DNA of 64,000 bases. It comes from Archegozetes longisetosus. Taxonomy: Eukaryota; Arthropoda; Arachnida; Sarcoptiformes; Trhypochthoniidae. A program made the position numbers and the translations under genes. Under the pieces are notes generated by a model. That model worked only from the letters and a program-made list of their open reading frames with translations, was not told the origin of the DNA and did no database searches. Numbering within the stretch: the first letter of the stretch is position 1; each line of letters starts with the position of its first letter. This document shows positions 23,006 to 33,253 of this stretch, piece by piece. The stretch is taken from assembly GCA_018873245.2 (NCBI GenBank), contig JAEMBT020000001.1, forward strand, positions 5,960,220 to 6,024,219. The letters run 5' to 3'.

Positions 23006-24792
23006 CCGTTATTTTATATGATTGTAATGATTCCAGATATATATGCTTTGTGATTCAAAAAAAATTGATGTATAGTATAATTGATAGATTTATATGATTT
23101 CTATCAAAGTAGACAGCATCAACTGTTGGCAAGAAAGATGTAACATAAATATTAAGGCTACATTATATTGTTATGTAAATACAGAATATATTTATTCTAA
23201 CATTATTCAACTTTTTTTTGGCATTACTAGAACTGAAAGAGTTATACTAAAATTATAAAAGCATAAAAATAGAATAATTATAGTTAATTTTTCATACTAT
23301 TTTTTAATGTAGCTTTTAGATTTTGAGAAGAGATTTCATAGTTCAGTATAAGAAGCACAAAATTTCGAAATTTCAAAGATTAATTATTGAGTTTTAATTA
23401 TTACTATATTTTCTTTAAATATTCATGAGTAAAGATCTTAAAGGTAGTGAACTTTTCTCCTTATCATACTGAAAAATATATTCATCTGGATAAGATATAT
23501 CTTTAAAGTATTCCATATTTTATTCCTTATTAAAATTATTAATTTATATTTTAACTAGTTTTAAATTTTCAGAATTTATATGTGTAGCTGTATTAATATG
23601 AAAAACTTAATGAATATTAATATAAATTCTGACTAGATTTTGTGATTTATCGCGATTCAGTAAGATTCTTATCGAGACGAGTAAGATTTCTTGTTAAAGT
23701 CGGAAATCTGATTTCAATAAAGGAGATTGCATATGATTTTAGGATTATCCTATTTGGATGCATGAAAAATATTCTTTATTGCTTTGCTCACATAGCTTCA
23801 TTAATTACATTTATGCAAATAATTCACTTTCACAATAGATAAATTTATTCTATTTATACTTCGATTTATTTTTTGATATGAGATGGTCAAAGCTCTTTCG
23901 GCGATAAATCTAAGATCCAGTATAAGCGCTAAGATTATGTTAATTAACGAAGAAAAAATTAAACAGATATTTTTTGAAGACAATTTTACAATTTTTGTGG
24001 CTTTAAATAGGGAAAAATTCCTTTTACATATCCAAAGTTGTGATTTGCAAATTGTATTAACTCAACAACAAAGTATTGATAAGAACTAAATGTTAGATTC
24101 ATTAGTGTTAAAGTATATTAGCACTTAATTTTTAAAAATTAATAAATAAGCCTAAAATTCTAGATATTTCTAATGATTTGTTCATTTTTTTCATAGCTTA
24201 TAAATTTATATATTTTTAAACTATTCAATCATGTTGACAGCATGCTTAAAATTTTATTTTAAAATGTGCATTAAGTTTCAAATTGCAGATTTTCCAAAGT
24301 ATTCTTAAATTTTAGGTCAAAAGTCTAGAAATCTAACCAGAAATAGCTAAAATATTTTTTTCTTCATTTATTAAATTTATATTAAAAGTTATGAGGTATG
24401 TGTTGAAAAGTGATTAGATTTTTTATCGTAATTGCTTATGGTTTTCTCAAAAGCAATTTATCTAATTGTTCGTTCATAAATTAGAATGATTTTAGCGTTT
24501 ATACATTAGTTTTTTATTTAGCGCCTAAAAAGCGCTTAAAGTGTACTTAAAAGAGCTCACTGCGATATGAAATGAGGATATGTGAAAAATATTGCCAAAA
24601 TGAATTCGCCATAAAATCTTTATCAAATTTGACACAATTTCTGCTTTCCTTTTTTTCTGAAACAGTCCGAAAATACTAGTTGTAAAAAGTTTAATATTTA
24701 TTCCATTAGAACCCATCTTTAATCTATTACTGAAGTACACTTAAGTTTAGCTGATGTTATGTAATGTTAATGTTCACTTCAGCATCATACTC
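23006..24792. other. Gene-free AT-rich stretch
   Basis: Several open frames of 60-71 codons occur on both strands (for example 23642-23842 and 23883-24089). They overlap one another, have no recognisable motif and look like chance openings in AT-rich DNA. Confidence 0.4.
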
Positions 24793-24846
24793 TAGGGTAA
24801 CTAAGCGTCCAGATTTGAACTAGATAGTTCAGATTTCAGGTTTACT

Positions 24847-25416
24847 TAGGGTGTCCAAGTGTCCCGGAATGGATAGGACAGTCCTGGATTTTAGTTTTCC
24901 TTGCAGAGTCCCGGGAGTACACATTCCAGGACGGCTTATGTCCCGGGATTAAGCATAAAAATTATTACAGGCTAACTTTGCAAAACAAGAATGTTTTGCA
25001 AAATAATTTTAATCTTTATTTTCTCTTTATGTTCTATTTTATCTGAAAATAATCTTATTAATTTGACTAAAATTGTAGTACGTTTTTAGCAATACTTATT
25101 AGTAATGATTATGTGGAGCGCGTTTTTAGTGTAATTACAAATGTATGGACAGATGAAAGAAATCAAATGAGAATTAGCTTAGTAAAAGCAGAGATTTGCA
25201 TTAAGTTTAATTTTGATATACCATGCACAGAGTTTTATGATTTTGTAAAAAACAATGTTGTTTCACTAGATGCTGCAAAATCTGAGAAAAAATAGTTTTA
25301 TTAAAAATAAATAATCTGTTAAATAATAATCAAAAACATATTAATTTAGATATTTTTGAATTAAAAGGTTCCTCTGTAATGTTCCGGAATTAGGTTTCGA
25401 AAACTTGGCCACCGTA
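24847..25416 (+). mobile_element. Deleted hAT element with transposase 3' end
   Basis: The tips tagggtgtccaag and tacggtggccaag (reverse complement of right) are flanked by a perfect 8-bp duplication, ggtttact (24839-24846 and 25417-25424). It is a hAT insertion nested in the 24793-25809 element. Most of the transposase gene has been lost, but its 3' end remains at 25113-25295. Confidence 0.88.
25110..25295 (+). pseudogene. hAT transposase C-terminal dimerisation fragment
   Basis: The frame reads ERVFSVITNVWTDERNQM and then LVKAEICIK. This is the hAT family C-terminal dimerisation region (typically ERxFS...T..R..L......L). It ends at a normal stop after SEKK. The catalytic DDE core and BED zinc finger are absent, because the element is only 570 bp. 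Confidence 0.8.
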
Positions 25417-25809
25417 GGTTTACTGGCCCAGAGTCCAAGAGGAACCCCAATCTGGATGCATTTTGTCCAGATTTGAGCCGAATAGGTAGACACTTCTATC
25501 ACAAGTGCTCTATCTTATTAGGAATTCAATGTATATTGATTCTAAACTAACGTACTTCAATCTATTAATACTAAAATAGCTCGTCTTTAAGTTCTTGCTC
25601 ATAACTTTAAAATTATGTTAAAGATAGCTTATATTACTCAATGCCGCAAAATCACAGAAGAAATATAATTATTCTCGCAGTAGAAATCTTGCAACTTTTT
25701 ATATTTATTGAGTACCGTAAATACATTTTAAGACTTTAAGAAAAATCTAAAAGGGGGAGACCACAATCTTTTTGTCCAGATTTGGGGTCTACAAGACTTG
25801 ATCATCCTA

Positions 25810-27124
25810 CCGTACTCGGACATGTAAAGTATTAGTCAATGCGTGTAATCATGAGTATAAGTATTAGACAGATATCATTTAATAACTTACTGGTTAATCT
25901 TTCCTTCTCTTGCAAAGTTTACTTTTAATAATTTTGTAAAATTCATTAAACACAACGTGAAGATTAAATAGATGCTTTTGATAAAAATTAACTAACAACG
26001 CAACAAATTAATTAGTATTTCCATTCTTAAAATATCGCGTTGAATTTGCTTATTCGAAAGCTTTACTGATTTGAATTCTGCAAGACTTGATTTTTTTATT
26101 GACAAAAATCACCAAATGGTAGATAAAAATTTGAATGGTCTTAAATAACTTGTCTTGAATAAATATCAAATCAATTTCATGCCACAAGCTCATTAAATTA
26201 GCGATACCAACAATATGTTGAGAAAAATATACTTTGCTTATTAATTATATTCATATAATAGCTTTCCAGATAATATAAATCAACAGTTGCAGAATTTTAG
26301 TTTATCTCATTAAGCACTATCAAAAGCTGTTCTTCACACGAAACAAGACATTTATTGCAGTATTTCTTAAGTGAATTTTCAGAAAAGCTTAGTTTTCGGT
26401 TGGATCATGTAAATATTAGGATGTTTTTATACAAGTTTCTATATAAATTTTCAACATAACCAAAAATTCCTTATCCCTTGTCCACTTTATTCTCTTCGCC
26501 ATACCTCTTAAAAACACTCAGTGAGACAGTCAGCTCTGCTTTTATTCACATATTTTCTACAATCTGAATCATAAGGACCCTCGAGTTTTTTAAATGCGAA
26601 TTCATTCAATAGAACTTTAGTATGACTTCAGAAATAAGAATCAATTAAACCATAGGATGAAAGTGAAAGAAATGAATCATTCAAATGAATATAATATTCA
26701 TTCAATAAATAGTTTTCGGATGAAAAATTAGATTTGCCTATAGGCTTCAAAACGTTCGATATTAGTTTGAGTTCTTAATGAAGAAAATAATAAAAAACCT
26801 ATTTTTGTGTATAAGTAATTATTTGAATATATCATTAAATTTTCAAAATTCGAACAATTTTCTGATATTAGAATTTTTTTGGAATAAAATACTGATTTTT
26901 AATTGAGATTGAATTCAAAGTTTTCGAAATCAGTTTTAGTGTGAAAAATAATTTGTTCGTTGAATCTGATGAGTAGTCAGTCCTCAGGCAGTACTGTTAT
27001 TTATGAATTAAAATATGAATCCTGTAAAATTTCGATGTAATAAATTAATTAGGATTATGAATTTTACGCTTTTGTAATTTTTAATATACACTTTTTTCAT
27101 AAATAGCACAAAAAAGAGAAATAG
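25810..27124. other. Gene-free AT-rich stretch
   Basis: I see no supported gene. It may include the undetected left part of the transposon whose transposase relic starts at 27125. Confidence 0.4.
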
Positions 27125-28404
27125 AAAAGAGTCAGAAATGAGAATAAGTGGAGAAAGAATGTCAGAAAAGAAAATTATCAGAAAGGCTTAAAACATATCA
27201 ATTCTGTTAATAAAGAAGTCAATGCTAAAGAATTACAACCAGCGTGTGACCAAAAATTTTATTTTAAATGCAATTCGAAAATAAGTCAGAACGAAAGAAA
27301 ACAACTCTTAGATTCATATTATGGCTGTGATTTTGCCGGTAAAAGAGCTTTTATCATAAGAACCGTAGAAAAAACTCTGAAACGCTCAAAATTCAATGAA
27401 AATTCAATGAGAAATTACAGTTATAAATATAATTTTTACTTGGGAAATGAGAAATTGAGAGTCTGTAAAAAGTTTTATTTGGCGACCCTTAGCATAAGTC
27501 AAATTGTAGTTTATTTTGCGCACAAAAATAAAGGCTCAGTTTCAGGCACTCCTTTTGCCTCTAAATATAGCGAACATGTGAAAAATGAAATTTCAAACGA
27601 AAGAAAAAGCTTTGTTATTGAACACATTGACTCAATCCCAAGAGTAGAATCGCATTATTGAAGAAGTGATACATCAAAACAATATTTTGAAACCTCTTTA
27701 AATTTAGTCAAACTTTATGAACTTTACAAAGAAAAATGTGATAATAGTTTTCCACCTAAAATTCCTGTTAAAATTTCATTTTATCGAAATATTTTCAACA
27801 CTGAATTCAACATCGAATTTTTTAAACCGAAAAAAGATTTGTGCGATATTTGTGAGAAAAGTATTTATAATAACTCTAACGATCTTAATTATCTAAATCA
27901 TCTTCAGCTGAAAAATTCGATAAGAATCAATAGAAACAAAAATAGAAATGATACATCACTTTTAACAATTTGCTTCGATCTACAGAAAGCCATTTCATGT
28001 CCAAAAAGTATTGTTAATAATTTTTATTACAAGCGAAAAATTAATGTCTATAACCTCACTGCTTATGAGTGTTTCTAAAACTATGATCTGTGCTATTTGG
28101 GATGAATCAGTGTGTGGTCGTGGAGGCAACGATATCGCAAGTGCGTCATTTGCAATACTTGAAAAAATTCACTTAAAATATCCCAATATAAATGAGTATA
28201 ACTTGTGGTTGGACTCTTGCATTGCACAGAATAAAAATTCAATTATGTCTTTTATATTGGCAAATTTTACTAAAATACATGGAAAATATAACTCAAATTA
28301 CTATCAAGTTTTCTGCTCCGAGTCATAATTGCGTTGAAGAAGCTGACAACGCCCACAGTATGATAGAAAAAACTTTGAGTAATGCTGAATATTCTCACTT
28401 TTAA
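27125..28404 (+). pseudogene. Decayed DDE-type transposase (unnamed arthropod family)
   Basis: One frame is open from 27125 to a TGA at 27659, resumes in the same frame to 28078, shifts by one base to run through 28328, and shifts again to end at 28404. Blocks in order are WRKNVRKENYQKG, CDQKFYFKC, the RVCKKFYLATLSIS block, HIDSIPRVESHY, FFKPKKDLCDICEK, CFDLQKAI, YYKRKINVYNLTAYE, LWLDSCIAQNKN and a closing HSMIEKTL. I recognise this pattern from uncharacterised transposase-like proteins widespread in arthropods. The D in CFDLQ, the D in LDSC and the final E would be the catalytic triad. A superfamily name cannot be given from memory. One stop and two frameshifts make it a pseudogene. No terminal repeats were found. 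A more decayed relative is at 51235-51760. Confidence 0.75.
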
Positions 28405-28559
28405 TCATTGAAAGATTGATTCCGATTTCTAATAGTAAGAAATCTTATCAAATATAAAAACTAAAAAACAAGATTTTAAAAATTTTCATCTTTGTTCAAA
28501 AATTTAGTCAAACAGTAATTTAGTTAAAATATAATTAAGTTTTTAAAATTTTAATATCT

Positions 28560-28790
28560 TACCAAATACTACAAAAGCTTATCACTATTCTTGAACAAAA
28601 ATTATTACAATCGATTAAGTAATAAAGACTACAGACCGTTAAAGACAAAACTCATTAAAACGAAATCAATATAATGTCATTTCCCATAGACCACACATTT
28701 CGTAATTTGAATCGACTACAACTTTTGTATTTTTTAATCGATTGTAATAATTTTTGTTTAAAGTAGTGGTAAGCTATTGTTGTATTGAGT
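28560..28790. mobile_element. Small foldback MITE
   Basis: The block 28570-28622 is the inverse of 28734-28785, sharing acaaaaattattacaatcg over arms of about 50 bp. The loop is about 110 bp and carries no coding signal. Confidence 0.65.
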
Positions 28791-29258
28791 AAGAAATTCG
28801 AATTTTAGTGTTTTTTATATGAGAAATATATAACAATTATAAACATAAATCTTGAACTTTAGAGTGTATACTTTTGTAAATAAAGTATTATTAGTGTAAA
28901 GTTACTGAGTATTTGCTTTTAAAAAGTATATTTTTATTTGATGTTTACTATTTGCTTTCTAGAAAATAACTCAAGATACATTTGATTAAATTTTATATAT
29001 AAAGGGTAAGAAATACAATAAAACAGATTATTGACCAGAAAGTCAGACTTCTGGCGACTTTAAAAGTTTTAATCCCTCTCCATTTTAATCCCTAATAAGT
29101 TAATACTTGAAATCCTTTCACATGTTAACTCTAAATCTAAGATAAATACAAAAACTTGTGAAAAATTATTACCAGACCAAACTGCAATCTACATAAAGAA
29201 TGTTAATTGAACTACCTTTTATTAAATAGAAACTAATCAAACTATATTTCTTTACATT
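28791..29258. other. Gene-free AT-rich spacer
   Basis: I see nothing beyond AT-rich sequence and chance short frames. Confidence 0.4.
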
Positions 29259-30172
29259 AGCATGTTTGATAAATTCGTGTAATGAAATACTAATAGTGAT
29301 TTTTTCAGTGATTTTTCAACAAATTATTCAAAAATGACCTAAATGATGGTGGTTGACGTAACCAATCAGTCAATATCATTTACCAAAAAAATTCGAATTT
29401 TCTGCTTCATTGAAAAAGGAATAAAATGGTCTATGAAAGAACTTTTCGAACTCAAACCTTCGCCACTTGAAGAATACTACGTATAACTTAATGCTTTTCG
29501 TCCGTTAACTTATTCACTGACGCTGCTTATTACCTGACCCAGTTGATCAGGTCTTTCCTCAAGAGGTTATCGGCGGTGGATTCGAAAGGATCGCCGTAAA
29601 ATCCAAGTCTACAGTTGGAGTTCTCTGAATGAGTGATGCAAACAACCGGGTCAGCCAGTTAGCTAAACATTTCAAAGTGTCATCTGGAAGGGCGCACTGA
29701 ATTTTGATCAATAACCTTGACGTGATGAAGGTTTGTGTCATATACAGTCTGATCACACGTCTGGGAATGTCCTTAACAGTCCAGGCATTGTAAACTGTGT
29801 CCAGGCAGAAGGAATGTGTCACTAAAGTGTCCAGGAATGCAAAATGTTTGTCAATATCTTTAGAAAATAAATTGTGTCAAACATTTCGCATTCCTGGACA
29901 CTTGTATGTCAAGATATTATCCATTCCTTACATCTGGACACAGTTTACAATGCCTGGACTGTTAAGGACATTCCCAGACATATGTCATAAATTTGGTAAT
30001 CTTCTCTTTCGAATATTCACAATAAGGAGTGCATCAAATCTTCCACAAGTGGTGGAAACAGATGGATTAGGTCAATCATCATCATTTAAGTCATATTTAA
30101 ATTATTTGTTGAAAAATCATTGAAAAAATCACTATTAGTATTTCATTACACGAACTTATCAAACATACTAAT
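29259..30172. mobile_element. TIR element, about 914 bp, with a nested palindrome
   Basis: The arms 29259-29345 and the reverse complement of 30085-30172 are highly similar (atgtttgataanttcgtgta, then tactaatagtgattttttca). The interior contains the 29758-29980 palindrome and an 87-codon minus-strand frame (29822-29559) of unknown nature whose base composition is less AT-rich. Confidence 0.8.
29758..29980. mobile_element. Palindromic MITE, about 223 bp
   Basis: The left arm from 29759 (gtctgggaatgtccttaaca) is repeated inversely, ending at 29979. The arms extend about 95 bp each, with the repeated motif gtgtccag, and leave a loop of about 30 bp. Confidence 0.85.
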
Positions 30173-30299
30173 ACGATATGTGAAACCTTCAATATAAGAA
30201 CCCCACTTTAGTACGAAATCTCCTAGATTTGGTCTAAGTTGAACGACAACCGTATTGAGAAAACTTGGATATTGTGTTGACAGTGATTTTAATGGTATC

Positions 30300-30712
30300 A
30301 GGACACTTGTTCGTCGCCGTTTGTTCGTAAGACGTTTGTTCGTCGGACATTTGTTCGTCTGAGACTCTTATTCGTCAAACACTTGTTCGTCGGACATTTG
30401 TTCGTCTAAGACATTTATTCGTCTAAGACACTTGTTCGTCTAAGACATTTGTTCGTCTAAGACATTTGTTCGTCTAAGACATTTGTTCGTCTAAGACATT
30501 TGTTCGTCTAAGACACTTGTTCGTCTAAGACACTTGTTCGTCTAAGGCATTTGTTCGTCTAAGACACTTGTTCGTCTAAGGCATTTGTTCGTCTAAGACA
30601 CTTGTTCGTCTAAGGCATTTGTTCGTCTAAGACACTTGTTCGTCTAAGGTATTTGTTCGTCTAAGACATTTGTTCGTCTAAGACACTTACTCATCCAAGA
30701 CACTTTCAGGAT
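30300..30712 (+). repeat. 17-bp tandem array, left arm of the MULE
   Basis: About 24 units of gacatttgttcgtctaa and variants (cacttg and ggcatttg forms) are head to tail. Units in the middle are nearly identical while the outer ones are diverged, as expected from unequal exchange. Confidence 0.95.
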
Positions 30713-30917
30713 GCTTGTTCATATGAAAATATATTTATCCTTGATACAACACAAGTGAAATAAATACGATGTTTTAATCAATATTCCACAATTTATTTGA
30801 CGAAAGTTACGAATTAAAAATTGTAAGAATAAAAAGAATTACGAAAACTATAATAGTGAAGAAAATAATAATAAATAAGAATTAAAGAATTACATACAAA
30901 TGAAAGAATAAAAATAA

Positions 30918-32341
30918 TTAAGTTGATTGAAATTCCAAGTTATGGGCGATTCCAATGAGATAGCTGTCCAGATCCCGTGAGCCATACATCATGACGATAT
31001 TCTGAATCCGCTTTGCTGTTTCCCGATAAATCCTTCGTCTCGATTCTGGTTCCTGTCCTGCGATGAACTGCTCAATCTTGAGCTCGTTCAGACTTTGCTC
31101 TTTCTTTAATATATCGATGAATTTCCAGATGGTGGGATGGCTTGCCGAAAGAAGAGATGAAAATGAATTATGCCATCCTTCGACGGAGTTGTTGGTCTTC
31201 GGCAAGTCTTCAAGTGTTCCTGTATATTGGTTCCAGAGGGCAAGTGGAAATTCTGGAAGTCTTCGTCCACGTCTACTCAGCCGTCCAATCCAAGTGTCCT
31301 CGAAATAGTCGGTGAGGGGCCGCAGAAGATCTTCGTATTCAATAAAAAAAGGTGAAGCCATTAATTCTTCAAATTTGTCAATCACGTCGGCTTCTGGAAC
31401 AAAGGCGAGTGCCATGAGCTGTCTGAGCTGAAGTGAGAAGTCTGGGTCTTTATCGTCCGTGTATTTTTCCCGAATATCATTGTTTTGTTGAATCTTTCTC
31501 CAAAGACATTGACTGAAGTGAAAAAAGCATCCACGACACCTGATACCTTCGTAGATTTCCGAGAAAGCCCCAAAGAGTGCTGGCTCAAAGTCCGTCATTA
31601 CGCTTGCTGGTTTGAGGGAAGGTTTGAGACGATTCAATTGTTCGAGAAGACGCTTATAAGTTTCCTTGGTCTTGTTTGGAAGAAGAGCGTAGACTAGTGG
31701 AACCACAGCATTAAAGATAATCGCGTGGATGGTTAACAGCTGACAAAAAAGTGGCGGCGTGGTCTTGAAAGTACCATCGGCCATCCAATGGCTATCCCTT
31801 GAAGCGAGAAGTTCCAAATTCCTCTCTGTTGAAAAGATAAGAATCCGGTTTCTGTCTCCTGCGCCACTGTCCCAAAGGAGAAAAGATTGATTTGAAAGTG
31901 TCGTGGTGTATGGTGGTTGGATATCTAGTTCTGTGAGGGACGTCGGTCTTGCTAGTGGAGCTTCAGCGGCACGTCGAATTCTTTGGGTTGACTTCTTCAT
32001 AGCTGCGACTGATGGAAGGACACCGGCGGTTGCTCGAGAGATTCCTGATGTTTCGGCAGCTACAATTTGTTGTGGAGTCAAGTCTATGTTTGTTGCTTTA
32101 TCTTTGAGTTTAGCCAAAACTTTCTTTGCATCGATTCTTGCCGCTTGTGGGACATGGTTGTGATTATCAGAGTGATGAATCACCCTTTCGCCATCCGTAT
32201 GCGCGCGCCTTTACAATTTTCAATATATTTTATGCATTTCCAATAAGTCTTACCTGATTTAGTATAATCCTTGTTGAAAATGTATCCATCGTGGACAAGT
32301 TGATCCTTACCTTTGGTACTCTTCACAAATTCCAGTGGCAT
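30918..32341 (-). pseudogene. MULE transposase with N-terminal FLYWCH zinc finger, one frameshift
   Basis: The main minus-strand frame (32183-30918) is 421 codons. It begins in the last part of a FLYWCH-type finger (HHSDNHNH), passes a linker and enters the MULE core. That core has the first catalytic D in DGTFKT, the second in MTDFEPALF, a conserved CRGCFFHFSQ block and a late NSVEGWHN motif. The upstream part of the finger lies in a neighbouring frame from an ATG at 32341 (MPLEFVKSTKGKDQLVHDGY, then YWKCIKYIENCKG). The frames must be joined by a one-base shift near 32200-32212. No other lesion is seen, so the copy is young or the shift is a sequence error. The enzyme would cut and move the flanking 17-bp-array arms. 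A short intron at the junction cannot be fully excluded but no GT/AG pair fits. Confidence 0.85.
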
Positions 32342-32524
32342 TTTGAGATCTCGATGGATTAAGGCTTGATGATCTAGAAATACAAAAAAGTAGATAGAAA
32401 TGGAAATAATACTTACAATTTTGATGAAAGATAACGTCCTCAGTTATCTTCTGTTGTGCTGTTTACTAATGAAGTGAGAGAATAATACAAAAATATTGGG
32501 AGTAAATATTTTATTAAATCGAAT

Positions 32525-32923
32525 GGACCAACAAATGTCTTGGACGAGTAAGTGTGTTAGACGAACAAATGCCTTGGACGAGTAAGTGTGTTAGACGGAC
32601 AAATGCGTTGGACGAGTAAGTGTCTTAGACGAACAAATGCCTTGGACGAGTAAGTGTGTTAGGCGAACAAATGCCTTGGACGAGTAAGTGTCTTAAACGA
32701 GTAAGTGTGTTAGACGGACAAGTGTGTTAGACGAACAAATGCCTTGGACGAGTAAGTGTGTTAGACGGACAAATGCGTTGGACGAGTAAATGTGTTAGAC
32801 GAACAAATGCCTTGGACGAACAAATGTCCGACGAACAAGTGTTCGACGAATAAGTGTCTCAGACGAACAAATGTAGACGAACAAGTGTCTGACGAATAAG
32901 TGTCGGACGATTAAGTGTCATGG
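32525..32923 (-). repeat. 17-bp tandem array, right arm of the MULE
   Basis: About 23 units alternate between gacgaacaaatgccttg and gacgagtaagtgtgtta forms. They are the inverse of the left array unit. The alternation of two variants points to a 34-bp higher-order unit on this side that is less evident on the left. Confidence 0.93.
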
Positions 32924-33186
32924 AACCATTTTAAAAGAATATAAGATTTTAAATGCAAGAGTTATCCACCAAATATAGGACAGTTTTAAGGATACAACGC
33001 TTTTAGATCAGAAGTTCTTAAAACTAATCTTTGATTTGATCCAGAAGTTAAACAAGACTCAAGCCTTTAAGCACATAGTTGTTTAAACGAAGACAAAATT
33101 GAAAATATTTGAAGCCAATATTTTTAAACTAACACAAAAGTTTTAGAATTCAATAAACCTACGCAATTATATAATTCATTAAGTTG

Positions 33187-33192
33187 TTTATT
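33187..33192 (-). terminator. Polyadenylation signal of the fatty acyl-CoA reductase gene
   Basis: AATAAA on the minus strand lies about 62 bp after the stop codon at 33254. It is the first canonical hexamer downstream. Confidence 0.5.
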
Positions 33193-33253
33193 AAAAAAAC
33201 GGTTAAATTTTAAAATTAACCTCCAGCTACAACTCAAAAACCTTAAAAATTAT

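Larger units (their letters stand above)
24793..25809. mobile_element. Outer hAT-like TIR element
   Basis: The left tip tagggtaactaag and the reverse complement of the right tip, taggatgatcaag, are imperfect inverted repeats, and both arms carry a ccagattt or tccagattt block. The flanking octamers tcatactc and ccgtactc match at 6 of 8 positions. It contains the 24847-25416 element. No transposase of its own is visible. Confidence 0.6.
30300..32930 (-). mobile_element. Mutator-like (MULE) foldback element with minisatellite arms
   Basis: A MULE transposase gene on the minus strand (32341-30918) is bracketed by two inverted arrays of the same 17-bp unit (30300-30712 and 32525-32923). The outer tips, gacacttgttcgtc on the left and gacacttaatcgtcc (reverse complement) on the right, are also inverted. 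Arms built of tandem repeats around a MULE-family gene are the arrangement known for FB-NOF of Drosophila. I could not settle the target-site duplication, although ttaatgg and ccatttta flanks suggest one. Confidence 0.8.

Noticed and set aside
23642-24089. Three overlapping frames of 60-68 codons on both strands
   Set aside because: Chance openings in AT-rich DNA; none has a motif, a homologous copy in the GR segments or a plausible exon structure.
30300-30712. CRISPR-like array
   Set aside because: Units are contiguous with no unique spacers, and the same units occur inverted on the other side of a transposase gene. This is a minisatellite arm in a eukaryotic genome.
31063-32163. Five plus- and minus-strand frames of 61-86 codons
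   Set aside because: They are antisense or off-frame shadows of the MULE transposase.
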